In this document: piece by piece, positions 27,576-37,290 of the stretch | Numbering within the stretch: position 1 is the stretch's first letter | Layout of the letters: each line of letters begins with the position of its first letter | DNA from: Mycobacteroides chelonae CCUG 47445 | GTDB taxonomy: Bacteria; Actinomycetota; Actinomycetes; Mycobacteriales; Mycobacteriaceae | Reading direction: 5' to 3' | NCBI RefSeq assembly: GCF_001632805.1 | Contig: NZ_CP007220.1 | Span: 1,798,001-1,862,000, forward strand | Length of the DNA stretch: 64,000 nt | Translations under genes and position numbers: made by a program | Notes under the pieces: generated by a model | Databases searched by the model: none | Seen by the model: only the letters and a program-made list of their open reading frames with translations | Told to the model about the DNA's origin: nothing

Positions 27576-28229
27576 TCAGCCCGTGCCGCGTTCCTCGGAT
27601 TCGGCGGCCTCCGGCGCCGGTATCAGGGTGTGCCAGTTGTCGCGGGCCGCACGTCCGGCGCCCTCGCTGTCGCCTGCTTCGCAGCGCGCGATGATCTGCT
27701 CGTGCAGGGCCACGGAATGACGTCCGTCGCGGCCGGCGAATCTGATGCGTTCCAGGCGGCGCAGTACGGGCGTCACCTGCTCCAGCACGGCAGCGATGTA
27801 CGGGTTGGCACTGGCTTCGACTGCGACGGCATGGAATTCGTCGTCGGCGGCGAGGGCGGCGTCGGGATCGTGCGCATCCAGGGCGGCGGCGAATCGTGTA
27901 TTGGCGAGCCGCATCGCGGCCAGATCACCGGCAGAGATGTTGGTGATGGCCTCGCGCACGGCGAGCTCGTGCATCGCCGCGGCAACGGACTGCGCGGCAC
28001 GCGCCTCTCGGATGTCGATGGGGCTGACGATGGTGTGCCGTCCCGGTTGGGTCTGTACCAGACCGGCGTGTTCCAAACGGGAGAGCGCCTCACGGATCGG
28101 GGTCCGGCTCACGCCCAGCCAGCGGCTCAGCTCGTCATCGCGCAGCCGCTCGCCGGGGGCCAGGGTTCCGTCCACGATGGCCGTGCGCAGCGCTTTGTAG
28201 GCATCGTCGCGGAGTAGCGAGCGTGCCAT
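27576..28229 (-). CDS. GntR-family (FCD subgroup) transcriptional regulator
   Basis: A 217-residue repressor/activator with an N-terminal winged helix (LAPGERLRDDELSRWLGVSRTPIREALSRLE) and an all-helical FCD ligand domain containing the metal-binding His/Asp pattern (DEFHAVAVEASANPYI). ATG 28229 with GGAAGG upstream is preferred. An ATG at 28256 would start inside the palindrome at 28256-28269, which looks like its operator. It probably controls itself and acdS. Confidence 0.88.
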   Translation of the reverse strand: MARSLLRDDAYKALRTAIVDGTLAPGERLRDDELSRWLGVSRTPIREALSRLEHAGLVQTQPGRHTIVSPIDIREARAAQSVAAAMHELAVREAITNISAGDLAAMRLANTRFAAALDAHDPDAALAADDEFHAVAVEASANPYIAAVLEQVTPVLRRLERIRFAGRDGRHSVALHEQIIARCEAGDSEGAGRAARDNWHTLIPAPEAAESEERGTG

Positions 28230-28255
28230 CACGCCTTCCGAGGGTGGTACTGGCA

Positions 28256-28269
28256 TGCAATATATTGCA
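28256..28269. promoter_or_regulatory. Perfect palindrome, likely GntR operator
   Basis: TGCAATATATTGCA is a perfect 14-base palindrome 27 bases upstream of the chosen gntR start. FCD-type GntR proteins bind short palindromes of this size, and position over the promoter suggests autoregulation of the gntR-acdS unit. Confidence 0.65.
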
Positions 28270-28325
28270 CATCGATAGCGGCGTGCCGTCAAGTGTTGGG
28301 TGAAATTTCGAGCGGGGACGGCCTG

Positions 28326-30359
28326 CTAGAAGCGGCCGCCGCCGCCCCGAAAGCTCGAGCCGGAGGATCGGGACGATCCGCCATACGACGACGAGCCCGA
28401 CCCGGACCAGGAGCTGTGGTGGCTTGATCCGCCGCTGAGCATGCCGCGCAGGATGCCGCCGATCACGGCACCCGCGACGTTGCCAGCCACATCGCCCGCC
28501 ACGCTGTATCCGCGGTAGTTGCCGTACCCGTTGCTGTAATAGGACTGGGCCGCTTGCACCTCTTGGATCGCGCTGCCTTCGGCACGTGTCGCCAGCTCTG
28601 TGGCCCGATTGGCCCACAGAATGGCGTTCGAGGGATCTGACTGACGTGCGGCCTCGGCCGTCGCGATGCTGCGTTCGGCTTCCGCGATGTATCCGCGCGC
28701 GGCGGAGCCGACGGCTCCCCGGTGCAGCCCGATGTACTGGTTGACCCCATTCACTTTCTGGCGGGCGGTGGCGATGGCTTGATCGAGGGCGCGGGCGCGG
28801 CGTTCGGCGGCGTCCTTTTCTTCCCGCGCGGCGGCCAGCAGCTTGTCGAGTTCGGCGTCGGCCGTGGCCAGGTGGGTGAAGGCGGTCAGCGGATCGGTGG
28901 GCCCGACTCGCTCGGCGTCGGTCACGGCCGCGACAGCCTTGTCGTGGGCCTTTGTCAGCTCGTCGGCACGGGGCACCGAACCCTGCCGCTGAAGTTCCTC
29001 GGTCTGGGCGATACCCGACTTCGTGTCCGCAATCGCCGCGGGCAGTGCGTCGATGGCGCGACGGATGTTGTTGGCGGCGTTGTCCACCGCGTCCAAGAGC
29101 GCAGCGGCCTGGTTCAGTGCCGATTCGGCTCCGCGCACGGCGTCGACGAGATTCATCTGCTGGCCCTCCAGGGGGCGGGCAGCGAGTTCCCGGCCGTGGG
29201 TAATCCGGGAGTCGGCGAACGTGGTGCGCTCGGTGGCCTCGGTGATGTTGTCGACGATCGACGCCAGGGCCGCGGCATCGAACTCGGTGCGCAGTTGCTC
29301 CAGAACCCGCTGTGATTCGGGTATCCGAGCGGTCGTGGCCACCACCTGCTGGGTCAGTGTGTCCAACTTGGTGGGCGCGTTGATCACCAGGTTCCGCAGC
29401 GCGTCAAAGGCATTGGACTGATCGTCGAGGGTGCGGTCGGCACGTGCGGCGGCGGTGATGACGTCGATCAGCAGGCGCCGCTGCTCCGTGGGCGTCTCCG
29501 GGACGGAGTCGTCGAGCTGCTTGCGCACGGAGAATGCCTGGGCAAGGGCTTTTTTCGCGGTATCGACAGCTTGCTGGAAGGGTGCGGTCTGCTCGGTGCC
29601 GAACTCCTCGACGGCCAGCGTGAGTTCGGCCTCGCTGGTGCGCACGGCGTTGTCGACGTTCACCACAATCGATTTCGACAGGCCATCGAGTGCGTCGACC
29701 GATTGCGCGGCAAGAGCTTCGGCGTTGGTCGGATCGATGCCCTTCGCGGCCTCGACCTCTGCGCGCCGACGGGATCGACTACGGAACCAGGAGTACAGCA
29801 TGAAGGCGCCGACCACGACGGCTCCGAAGACCAGCGCTGCCAGGATCGGCTTCCAGGGGATGGAGGATGACGAGGCGGCGGCCGATTCCAGGCCCTTGGC
29901 GGTGTTGATGGCGGCGCCATCCCAATTCGATGCGCGTAGTGCCGGTTCGATCGTGTTGGTGCGCAGCTCCTCAATCTCGGAATCGCTGACGTTCTTGATC
30001 TCCGATGCGACCTGGAACGCGTAACTGCGCTCTTCGGTTGCCACGGCGAGCAATGCGTCGCGATCTCCCAATCCGCTTGCCGTGAGGGTTTTGTTGGCCC
30101 ATGTCACCGGGTCGGCGCCGTCGAAATCCTTGACGTACACCACCCAGAGCCGCACGTGCTGTGCGTCGTAGAGCTGATCGATCGCGTTGCGTACCTTCGT
30201 CGGGTTCTTGAGCGCCCCGGCCCGGTCGGTGACGTAAGCGGGTATCCGGAAGGGCGGGTCGGCACTGGCCACCGGTGCCAGCAGCAGGGTGGGGGCAAAC
30301 ACCGTGAGCATCGCGATCATGACTCCCAGCAGGCCCCCGAGGGCACGCAGCAGACGCAT
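28326..30359 (-). CDS. TPM-domain membrane protein (Rv2345-like)
   Basis: A 677-residue protein: signal peptide ending near PVASADPP, an N-terminal TPM domain ([34 protein letters not shown]), a transmembrane helix near residue 185 ([20 protein letters not shown]), a long coiled-coil alpha-helical region rich in Ala/Glu/Gln, and a Gly/Ser-rich C-terminus ending GGGGRF. TPM proteins act in the envelope, some in photosystem or membrane-protein maintenance; the mycobacterial role is unclear. ATG 30359 is chosen because it starts the signal peptide and reading further upstream would run through the divergent dgt gene. M. tuberculosis has the same gene next to dgt. Confidence 0.85.
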   Translation of the reverse strand: MRLLRALGGLLGVMIAMLTVFAPTLLLAPVASADPPFRIPAYVTDRAGALKNPTKVRNAIDQLYDAQHVRLWVVYVKDFDGADPVTWANKTLTASGLGDRDALLAVATEERSYAFQVASEIKNVSDSEIEELRTNTIEPALRASNWDGAAINTAKGLESAAASSSSIPWKPILAALVFGAVVVGAFMLYSWFRSRSRRRAEVEAAKGIDPTNAEALAAQSVDALDGLSKSIVVNVDNAVRTSEAELTLAVEEFGTEQTAPFQQAVDTAKKALAQAFSVRKQLDDSVPETPTEQRRLLIDVITAAARADRTLDDQSNAFDALRNLVINAPTKLDTLTQQVVATTARIPESQRVLEQLRTEFDAAALASIVDNITEATERTTFADSRITHGRELAARPLEGQQMNLVDAVRGAESALNQAAALLDAVDNAANNIRRAIDALPAAIADTKSGIAQTEELQRQGSVPRADELTKAHDKAVAAVTDAERVGPTDPLTAFTHLATADAELDKLLAAAREEKDAAERRARALDQAIATARQKVNGVNQYIGLHRGAVGSAARGYIAEAERSIATAEAARQSDPSNAILWANRATELATRAEGSAIQEVQAAQSYYSNGYGNYRGYSVAGDVAGNVAGAVIGGILRGMLSGGSSHHSSWSGSGSSSYGGSSRSSGSSFRGGGGRF

Positions 30360-30419
30360 GGTCGCCAATCTAATGCCTCGCGCGGCGCTTGGACCCGTCC
30401 TGGCAGACTGGTGCCCACG

Positions 30420-31709
30420 ATGCGTACACAGGATGCCTATAAGGACGCCTATACCGATTCCGACCGTGAACGCGTCGTCACCGAAACACCCAAGACGGCG
30501 GCCATCGTCGACATCCCGTCTTCGGAGTACCGGACCGACTTCGCGCGGGACCGGGCGCGGGTTCTGCACAGCGCCGCGTTCCGGCGCCTGGCCGATAAGA
30601 CGCAGGTGGTAGGTCCCCGCGAGGGTGACACGCCGCGCACCCGGCTGACCCACTCGGTGGAGGTGGCGCAGATCGGCCGCGGCATCGCCACCGGCCTGGG
30701 GGCCGACCCGGATCTGGTGGACCTGGCCGGGCTGGCGCACGACATCGGCCATCCGCCATACGGGCACAACGGTGAACGCGCGCTCGATGAGGTGGCGGTC
30801 GACCGTGGCGGGTTCGAGGGCAACGCCCAGAATCTGCGCATCCTCACCCGGCTGGAGCCCAAAGTCGTTGATGCCGACGGCAACAGCGCCGGGTTGAACC
30901 TCACGCGTGCCTCGCTGGATGCGGCGACGAAGTATCCGTGGCTGCGTCCGCCGGGCGGCGGAAAGTTCGGTGCCTACGTCGAGGATGGCGCGGCGCTGGA
31001 CTGGGTGCGTGCAGGGGCACCGCCGCGGCGTCGCTGCCTGGAGGCGCAGATCATGGACTGGTCCGATGATGTCGCCTATTCGGTGCACGACGTCGAGGAC
31101 GGCGTCATCTCCGGGCGCATCGACCTGCGGGTGCTGGCTTCGCGGGGCGAGGCCCAGGTGCTCGCGGAGCTGGGTGTGAAGTCGTTCGGCGGGTTGGAGC
31201 AGGGCGCGCTGGAGGAGGCCGCCGCACGGTTGGCCACGCTGCCGGTGGTCGCCGCGATCGGCCCGTATGACGGCACCCTGACCGCCTCGACCAGTCTCAA
31301 GCGCTTGACCAGCGAATTGGTGGGCCGGTTCGCCTCGGCCGCGATCGGGGCCACCCGCAAGGTAGCCGGTGACGGGCCGCTAGTGCGGTTCGAGGTCGAG
31401 CTGACCGTGCCCGAGGTGGTTGCCGCCGAGGTAGCGGTGCTGAAAATGCTTGCGCTGCAATTCATCATGTCCGATCCGCGGCATATCGCGGTACAGGCCC
31501 GTCAGCGTGAACGCATTCATCGGGTGGCGCAGTGGCTGGCGGCGGGGGCTCCGGCCACGCTGGATCCGGTGTTCCTGCCCGCGTTCGAGGCCGCCGCCGA
31601 CGATGCGGCGCGCACCCGGGTGGTGGTCGATCAGATCGCCTCGTACACCGAAAGCCGGCTCGAGCGGGTAGACCGCGATAGTCAGGGTGTGCAAGCCAGC
31701 TGGGCCTGA
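30420..31709 (+). CDS. dgt: Deoxyguanosinetriphosphate triphosphohydrolase-like protein
   Basis: A 429-residue HD-domain enzyme with [13 protein letters not shown] and [14 protein letters not shown] carrying the metal ligands (H, HD, D) of the dGTPase family; it hydrolyses dNTPs to deoxynucleoside and triphosphate. The ATG at 30420 follows a CAGACT box by ten bases, suggesting a leaderless transcript. It is followed by dnaG after 25 bases, the same order as in M. tuberculosis. Confidence 0.93.
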   Translation: MRTQDAYKDAYTDSDRERVVTETPKTAAIVDIPSSEYRTDFARDRARVLHSAAFRRLADKTQVVGPREGDTPRTRLTHSVEVAQIGRGIATGLGADPDLVDLAGLAHDIGHPPYGHNGERALDEVAVDRGGFEGNAQNLRILTRLEPKVVDADGNSAGLNLTRASLDAATKYPWLRPPGGGKFGAYVEDGAALDWVRAGAPPRRRCLEAQIMDWSDDVAYSVHDVEDGVISGRIDLRVLASRGEAQVLAELGVKSFGGLEQGALEEAAARLATLPVVAAIGPYDGTLTASTSLKRLTSELVGRFASAAIGATRKVAGDGPLVRFEVELTVPEVVAAEVAVLKMLALQFIMSDPRHIAVQARQRERIHRVAQWLAAGAPATLDPVFLPAFEAAADDAARTRVVVDQIASYTESRLERVDRDSQGVQASWA

Positions 31710-31734
31710 CGGCGAGGTTGGCTAAGCTGGCTCG

Positions 31735-33639
31735 GTGGCCGGACGCATCCCTGATCGCGATATCGCGGCGATCCGTGAGCGCACCCGGATCGAGGACATC
31801 GTCGGCGACTACGTTCAGCTCAAGCGCGCGGGCGCCGACTCGCTCAAGGGACTGTGCCCCTTCCATGACGAGAAGTCGCCGTCCTTTCATGTGCGGCCCA
31901 ATCACGGCCAGTTCCACTGCTTTGGCTGCGGTGAGGGCGGCGACGCCTACACCTTCATCCAGAAGATCGAGCACATCAGCTTCGTGGAGGCCGTCGAGCG
32001 GCTGGCCGACCGCATCAGCTACACCATCAACTACGAGGGTGGTGGCACGGCCGCACAGCGTGACCGGGGGACCCGAGCGCGGCTCGTCGCCGCCAACGCG
32101 GCCGCGCAGGAGTTCTATGCCAGCGCATTGGATTCACCCGAGGCGGCACCGGCGCGCCAGTACCTGACCGAGCGCAATTTCGATGGTGCGGCGGCCAAAC
32201 AATACGGCTGCGGATATGCCCCGTCGGGGTGGGACACCCTGACAAAGCATTTGATGCGCAAGGGATTCGAATTCAAGGAGCTCGAAGCCGCGGGGCTGTC
32301 CAAGGAGGGGCGCCGCGGCCCGATCGACCGGTTCCACCGGCGGCTGCTGTGGCCGATCCGCGCCAGCAGTGGTGAGGTGATCGGCTTCGGGGCGCGCAAG
32401 ATCTTCGACGACGACACCATGCCGGGGAAGTACGTCAATACTCCGGAAACCATGCTGTACAAGAAGTCTTCGGTGCTGTTCGGCCTCGATATGGCCAGGC
32501 GGGATATCGCCAAGGGGCACCAGGCCGTTGTCGTGGAGGGCTACACCGACGTGATGGCGATGCACCTGGCCGGGGTGACCACGGCGGTGGCGTCCTGCGG
32601 TACCGCCTTCGGTGATGAGCACCTCTCGATGCTGCGGCGCCTGATGATGGACGACTCGTACTTCCGCGGCGAGCTCATCTACGTTTTCGACGGGGATGCC
32701 GCCGGTCAGGCGGCTGCGCTGAAAGCCTTTGAGGGAGAGCAGAACCTGGCCGGCCAGTCGTTCGTGGCGGTGGCGCCGGACGGCATGGACCCCTGCGATC
32801 TGCGGCTCAAGTCGGGGGAGGGGGCGTTGCGGGATCTGGTGGCGCGTCGCACCCCGCTGTTCGCGTTCGCGATCCGTTCGGCGTTGGCGGAGTCGGATCT
32901 GGAGATCGCCGAGGGGCGCGTGGACGCGCTGCGTCGGTGTGTGCCGATGGTGGCCAGGATCAAGGACCCGACGCTGCGTGACGAATACGCGCGGCAGCTG
33001 GCCGGCTGGGTGGGGTGGGACGACGTGGCCCAGGTGCTCGCGCGGGTGCGTGAGGAGGCCGGTAAGGCGGCCAAGGGTGGATCGGTGTCACCCGAGCGCC
33101 GTGTGCGCGGCGCTGAACCTGCTGCGGCCCCCAAGGTGGCGATGCCCGATCCCAAGGACCCCACGCTGTGGCCGCAGCGCGAGGCGCTCAAGGCGGCGCT
33201 GCAGTTCCCGGCCTTCGCCGGTCCGGTGTTCGACTCGCTGACCGCCGACAGCTTCACCCACCCCGGATATGTGGCGGTGCGCACCGCGATCGAGGTGGCT
33301 GGTGGCGCCGCGGCGGGGGTTGTCGGCGCGGAGTGGATCGACAAGGTGCGCCAGAGCGCGTCGTCGCAGAATCAGGTGATGCTGATCAACGCGCTGACGG
33401 CCGAGGCCATTCAGGTGGATAGCGATGAGCGGCTGCCGCGATACATCGGGTCGGTGCTGGCCAAGCTGCAAGAGGTGTGGGTCGGGCGGCAGGTGGCCGA
33501 GGTCAAATCGAAGTTGCAGCGGATGTCGCCGGTGGAGCACGCCGACGAGTACCACGCACTGTTCGGCGACCTGGTGGCGCTGGAGGCGTATCGACGCAGC
33601 CTGCTAGAGCAGGTCAGCGGCGACGATCTCTCGGTGTAG
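31735..33639 (+). CDS. dnaG: DNA primase
   Basis: A 634-residue primase. The N-terminal zinc ribbon is intact (CPFHDEKSPSFHV ... FHCFGCGEGGD), followed by the RNA-polymerase core with the TOPRIM motifs VVVEGYTDVMA and YVFDGDAAG, and a C-terminal helicase-binding domain. It makes RNA primers for replication. GTG 31735 lies six bases after TAAGCT (31723-31728), so it may also be made from a leaderless mRNA. Confidence 0.97.
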   Translation: MAGRIPDRDIAAIRERTRIEDIVGDYVQLKRAGADSLKGLCPFHDEKSPSFHVRPNHGQFHCFGCGEGGDAYTFIQKIEHISFVEAVERLADRISYTINYEGGGTAAQRDRGTRARLVAANAAAQEFYASALDSPEAAPARQYLTERNFDGAAAKQYGCGYAPSGWDTLTKHLMRKGFEFKELEAAGLSKEGRRGPIDRFHRRLLWPIRASSGEVIGFGARKIFDDDTMPGKYVNTPETMLYKKSSVLFGLDMARRDIAKGHQAVVVEGYTDVMAMHLAGVTTAVASCGTAFGDEHLSMLRRLMMDDSYFRGELIYVFDGDAAGQAAALKAFEGEQNLAGQSFVAVAPDGMDPCDLRLKSGEGALRDLVARRTPLFAFAIRSALAESDLEIAEGRVDALRRCVPMVARIKDPTLRDEYARQLAGWVGWDDVAQVLARVREEAGKAAKGGSVSPERRVRGAEPAAAPKVAMPDPKDPTLWPQREALKAALQFPAFAGPVFDSLTADSFTHPGYVAVRTAIEVAGGAAAGVVGAEWIDKVRQSASSQNQVMLINALTAEAIQVDSDERLPRYIGSVLAKLQEVWVGRQVAEVKSKLQRMSPVEHADEYHALFGDLVALEAYRRSLLEQVSGDDLSV

Positions 33640-33650
33640 GGGCAGGGTTC

Positions 33651-33899
33651 CTACTTGTTGTCGAGCTGAGGCTCGGGCTCCAAGATCATGGTTGTCTCAT
33701 CGATCGGTGTGAGCTCCACCATGTGGGGGTCTGGGGACAGCGAGTTGGCCAGGCGACGTCGGCTGATCTCGATCAGCTTCTTGGTCGCGGGGCTGCCGGT
33801 GACGGCCTGATACCCGTTGACAATCTGCTCGTATCGGCGACGGCCAGCCTTCGCACCCAGCACGTAGCCAGCGGCCAGCACCAACAAAACCCGAATCAC
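33651..33899 (-). CDS. Small membrane-anchored protein (Rv2342-like)
   Basis: An 82-residue protein with one N-terminal membrane helix (IRVLLVLAAGYVLGAKAG), then RRRYEQIVNGYQAVTGSPATKKLIEISRRR-type basic helix and an acidic C-terminus. GTG 33899 is set by GGAGG about five bases upstream. Small proteins with this helix-plus-basic-loop layout are conserved beside dnaG in mycobacteria; the function is unknown. It is convergent with dnaG. Confidence 0.8.
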   Translation of the reverse strand: MIRVLLVLAAGYVLGAKAGRRRYEQIVNGYQAVTGSPATKKLIEISRRRLANSLSPDPHMVELTPIDETTMILEPEPQLDNK

Positions 33900-34113
33900 G
33901 AACCCTCCACCAACTAACGAAGTTCTCCCTATCCTGCCTGATGCAGCTGTGAACGGCTGCGTCAGGCAGGTCACATCTGCCCACTTCTATGCGACAACCG
34001 CGATGTTCACCGTCTTTGTCGCTCCTAGGCGGGCGATACGGTTTGGCTTTCACCCCTACCCGTAGGCTAAAGTCATGCCTCGGTTCGCGGTACAAACCGA
34101 CGCGATCCGGTAG

Positions 34114-34186
34114 TCCCCTGTAGCTCAATTGGCAGAGCTTCCGACTGTTAATCGGACGGTTCTTGGTTCGAGTCCAAGCGGGGGAG
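34114..34186 (+). tRNA. tRNA-Asn (GTT)
   Basis: A 73-base cloverleaf. The acceptor arms TCCCCTG and CGGGGGA pair over seven bases with one T-G, the anticodon GTT is at 34147-34149 in loop CTGTTAA, and GGTTCGAGTCC forms the T arm. CCA is not encoded. A possible -10 is TAAAGT (34068-34073). tRNA genes of this kind are common integration points, and the accessory region begins directly downstream. Confidence 0.97.
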
Positions 34187-34837
34187 CGCAACAGGAACCA
34201 CGTCTTGAACTCCGTCTCCTCCTGGAGGCGGAGTTTTGCGTTCACCGGCTAGTAGCGGCGTGAGCCGCCGACGGAGTATCCAGGGCTGGATCGACGTGTA
34301 CAGCGCGATTGCGGCGAGTAGCGCGACATATCCGAACCAATCTGTGGATGGGCGTTCGCTAGGGAGCGCATATCGCACGAAACCCGTGATCGCGGCCAAT
34401 CCGGCGACAGACAGCCACACGGTGAGCGGGCTCAGCGCTCTGCGTTGGCGTATCTGTATGAACCGCATTGCAGACGAACGCACATACGGATCAGTGGGCA
34501 CCGCGCCGAAGTAAGACGCGCGCAGCGCCTCGCCGTACAAGCTGGGCGATACTCCCCACAGTGCCCATTGATGTTCGGTGAGACGTTCACTTTGGATGCG
34601 GCTCAGAAGTAGGCCGGCCGGGTACGCGATGAGAGCGATTAGTGCGATCTGGAACGCATAGGTATATCTGTCGTTCTCCCAGGTCGCCACATCGACGGCC
34701 GCGAAGAGGGCGGTCATCGATACGAACTGTTGCAGGGCATGACCGACTGCTCGTCGCCGAGGGGAGCCGATGAGCCCATCCGCCCACCAGTGCCAGAATG
34801 ATCTTGCTGCAACTGCATTCCGCATGTTCAAAACCAT
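34148..34837 (-). CDS. Membrane protein of unknown function, 3' end antisense to tRNA-Asn
   Basis: About 229 residues with four hydrophobic segments (IALIALIAYPAGLLLSRI, LTVWLSVAGLAAITGFVRYAL and two more). The start is uncertain (ATG 34837, ATG 34825 or GTG 34900). The frame runs through the terminator and stops in the tRNA-Asn anticodon loop, so its last dozen residues (ending DSNQEPSD) are antisense tRNA sequence. This suggests the gene arrived next to the tRNA and lost its own stop. No family recognised. Confidence 0.5.
   Translation of the reverse strand: MVLNMRNAVAARSFWHWWADGLIGSPRRRAVGHALQQFVSMTALFAAVDVATWENDRYTYAFQIALIALIAYPAGLLLSRIQSERLTEHQWALWGVSPSLYGEALRASYFGAVPTDPYVRSSAMRFIQIRQRRALSPLTVWLSVAGLAAITGFVRYALPSERPSTDWFGYVALLAAIALYTSIQPWILRRRLTPLLAGERKTPPPGGDGVQDVVPVALPRLDSNQEPSD
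34208..34237. terminator. Intrinsic terminator hairpin after tRNA-Asn
   Basis: A 12-bp stem (34208-34219 with 34224-34235, one T-G pair), loop TCCT, followed by a short T run on the plus strand and preceded by an A pair. It lies 22 bases after the tRNA and should end its transcript. The reverse strand of the hairpin falls within the 3' part of the antisense membrane-protein gene. Confidence 0.75.
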
Positions 34838-35019
34838 ATGGCATGTTGCTGGCTGTCGCGGCGAGGTCAGCCTCCTCGGCCGTATAGCTGAAGCGGCCAC
34901 GTGCGGCGAGTATCAGCTACGCCATCGCTGAGACTGCACATGGTGTGGGAATCTCGTCGGCTGCGCTGGGGTGCGATCACATCGTCTGAGCTACCCGATG
35001 GGCTGGACGCGTTCGTGCA

Positions 35020-35133
35020 CTACACGGCGATTGAGGGCGCTGTGGACCATGGTCCGTTCGGGCATATGACCCTGATCGGCGCCGCGAGCACGGCGATGAG
35101 CAGTGCGCCGGTGACGATCATGATTCTCTTCAC
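35020..35133 (-). CDS. Small 37-residue membrane or secreted peptide
   Basis: A short frame starting with GTG inside the stop of the upstream gene (GTGA overlap), encoding VKRIMIVTGALLIAVLAAP followed by 18 residues ending SIAV. The hydrophobic core would form one membrane helix or a signal peptide. Coupled translation argues it is real, but there is no other support and no known family. Confidence 0.4.
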   Translation of the reverse strand: MKRIMIVTGALLIAVLAAPIRVICPNGPWSTAPSIAV

Positions 35134-35684
35134 GTCAGCCTCATCCTTCTCGGGGCGTCTGGTCGACTCCGCGAGGTCAGCGGCGCCCATACGCGGCTCC
35201 ACACCTCGCGGATGCCGATGCCGAACAGCACGAGCACCAACACTGCGACGAGGTTCAGCGCAGCCCCGCTCCGGTAGTAGAGCGCGGAGAGGATCACGCC
35301 AGCGCCCACGACCGGGGTGAGAATCGTTGCGACCCCGGCTCGCCACCTACGGACTGCGACAGCTTCGACGACTGCGGCGAGCATGGTCACTGCAAGCGCG
35401 ACTGCCGCGACGGTTGCGATGATGTTCGCGTTGTAGAACGGGTCGCTCAGACCTGACGGCGGACCGTCAGTCACCAGGACGTATGGGGCCCAACCGGAGT
35501 CGCCCTGGCCTAAGCCGACACCGAAGATCGATTCGTCGTAATCGGCATAGCGTCGCGGCAACCCGAACGAGGTCATCTCGGATATGAGCTGAGCGACGAC
35601 AAAGACCCACCACAACACGTGCCCGGTGACGCGAGCGACCCTGGCGATGAGGTAGCGCGCACTGGTCAGCTCGACGAGGCTCAC
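35130..35684 (-). CDS. Membrane protein of unknown function
   Basis: A 184-residue protein with four hydrophobic helices (HVLWWVFVVAQLISEM, IIATVAAVALAVTMLAAVVEAVAV, TILTPVVGAGVILSALYY, LNLVAVLVLVLFGIGI) and a loop rich in Gly/Asp between helices one and two. GTG 35684 overlaps the stop of the secreted-protein gene upstream (GTGA). It belongs to the minus-strand accessory array; no family recognised. Confidence 0.6.
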   Translation of the reverse strand: MSLVELTSARYLIARVARVTGHVLWWVFVVAQLISEMTSFGLPRRYADYDESIFGVGLGQGDSGWAPYVLVTDGPPSGLSDPFYNANIIATVAAVALAVTMLAAVVEAVAVRRWRAGVATILTPVVGAGVILSALYYRSGAALNLVAVLVLVLFGIGIREVWSRVWAPLTSRSRPDAPRRMRLT

Positions 35685-35953
35685 TCGATTACCCAGACGC
35701 CGTTGGGCCCGATCTGCGGTGACGGCATGAAACATGGCGGGGTGCCCGGCATGTACGGGGGCGTACACGGCTGCGGGAGGCATTGCTGTCCGTTCCAGCC
35801 GCTCGGCTGGTTCGGTGGGCACACCGCCATCGGATCAGCCTGGGCGGTTGGCGTCCCTGTGAGCGCTATCGCCGTAGTGGGCACCGCCGCGAGAAATGCG
35901 CGAAGGATTGCCAAGAGTGCCGGGTTCGATCTGAACAGCGTGGTGGACTCCAT
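35681..35953 (-). CDS. Small secreted Pro/Cys-rich protein
   Basis: About 90 residues: a signal peptide (LLAILRAFLAAVPTTAIAL... ending near AQA) and a mature part of about 50 residues rich in Pro, Gln and Gly with four cysteines (CPPNQ, QQCLPQPC, PPCF). ATG 35953 lies eight bases after the previous stop; ATG 35980 would overlap it. Coupled to the next gene. It resembles the short Pro/Cys secreted proteins common in mycobacteria; function unknown. Confidence 0.6.
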   Translation of the reverse strand: MESTTLFRSNPALLAILRAFLAAVPTTAIALTGTPTAQADPMAVCPPNQPSGWNGQQCLPQPCTPPYMPGTPPCFMPSPQIGPNGVWVIE

Positions 35954-35961
35954 CTGCTCAG

Positions 35962-36516
35962 TTAACTCCACCGAGTCCATCCGTCAACGTGCCACGCTCC
36001 GTCTTCGAAGAGCATGGTTATCCGGACGTTCTCGTGGTTAAGGCCTGGGCGTATGTTGCGGTCGTAGTACGCGACACTTTTGATGTAGCTGGGCTCTCCC
36101 CGGTTGAGATCCAGCTTTGTTTTGATGCTTGATAGGTTCGGCTCCATGCCGTCCCGAAAGATCATGCTCCGGAGATAGTTTCGGGCCGCCGCCTCCGGTA
36201 GTGCTCGAACCTTCGCGAGTAGCGCATCGGATAGGTATGAGTCGATCGATTGAGATCGTGAAAGGCCCCCGATGAGCAAGTCGACGGCAATCCTTGCTAA
36301 TCCTTTGTCTGCGAATGGATTCCATTTTTCGCTGCTGTCACCCTGCACGGAAGCTCCTGAATTGGTTGATGTCGCCGACGGGGCGTCTGCCGACGGGGTG
36401 CAGCCGGAGAGTAGTGCTGTTGCCGCTAGTGCCGCTGCGATTCCTTGTGGTTGCGCTCCGCGGAACGTGTTAGCGCAACGCCAGCGTGTCTCTCTCAATC
36501 TGAGCCACTCGATCAT
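35962..36516 (-). CDS. Predicted lipoprotein
   Basis: About 184 residues with a lipoprotein signal (GIAAALAATALLSGC) followed by a Ser/Thr-rich linker and a C-terminal alpha/beta domain ending FEDGAWHVDGWTRWS, a pattern seen in NTF2-like envelope domains. ATG 36516 has AGAGGGG about eight bases upstream. Part of the minus-strand array; function unknown. Confidence 0.65.
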   Translation of the reverse strand: MIEWLRLRETRWRCANTFRGAQPQGIAAALAATALLSGCTPSADAPSATSTNSGASVQGDSSEKWNPFADKGLARIAVDLLIGGLSRSQSIDSYLSDALLAKVRALPEAAARNYLRSMIFRDGMEPNLSSIKTKLDLNRGEPSYIKSVAYYDRNIRPGLNHENVRITMLFEDGAWHVDGWTRWS

Positions 36517-36687
36517 CGTCACCCCTCTGATCTGTGTTCGCAGCGGATAGCCGTGGCCGCAAACTCCGAAAGCCTTCATAGCATGTCGAATGGAGTAATA
36601 CGCTGCCGGTATGCCGCACATCGACGTGAATGGGCAACCGATCCACCTACACCCACGGCGGGGGAGACGGGCCGTCATCCTTGCGAA

Positions 36688-36930
36688 TCACGCGATACTC
36701 ATGGGCACCTTGACGTCTGCGCCTTTGACTGACCGGCACGATGATCGCCGTAGCGGTGCTCGCGGGTAGCAGGGAAGCGTTGGTGCCGGTTTTGGATGAG
36801 CGGTGTGCTTCGTGCAGGTCCTTGCGCATCTCACGCACCCGGCAGACGTTGGTTTAGGCGCAACAGATGCCAGCTGGGCGCGCTGGAGCTGACGTTCGGC
36901 CTTCTCGATCGCCTCTGACGTTGTCTTCAC
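36688..36930 (-). pseudogene. Possible degenerate small gene
   Basis: A GTG-started frame with a plausible helix (KTTSEAIEKAERQLQRAQLA) that then becomes Cys/Pro-rich and improbable, while another frame in the same stretch (36647-36838) reads more like protein (MREMRKDLHEAHRSSKTG). The two halves may be one short gene with a frameshift near 36830. Weakly supported. Confidence 0.2.
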
Positions 36931-37227
36931 ATGCTTGCATAACGATGCGATGAGAGAGCGCTTGTGCCACTGAGCTGTCTTCGGTCTCGACTACCAAGCT
37001 CGGGGTGGTGGACAGGTTCGTGAGTAAGTAGACGGCAGACATGCCGATGATCGAAACCCATGTAAGAACCAGGGCCCAAGGGCATTCAGCCCTGTAACCC
37101 TGCCTGTCGTACGCGCGAAAATACAGGAGGACGCCACCATTAAGACGTAGGTGATGATCTGCGAGAGGTTGGCCCAGCCAGTCCAGTCCTCCGGCGGCGG
37201 GTCGAGCGTGGTGACGAGAGCGCTCAC
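36854..37227 (-). pseudogene. Small membrane protein split by a frameshift
   Basis: The first frame, starting ATG 37227, reads LSQIITYVLMVASSCIFARTTG, a membrane helix. After about 37100 protein-like sequence continues only in another frame (CPWALVLTWVSIIGMSAVYLLTNLS), a second helix followed by a soluble tail. The joined product would be a two-helix protein of about 110 residues. Either the gene is broken, ribosomes shift frame, or there is a sequencing error. Confidence 0.45.
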
Positions 37228-37290
37228 GAGCTGGGACAGGCTGGTTACCCATAGGCCTACAGTCCTGAGCCACCTGCCACAAACGACAGG

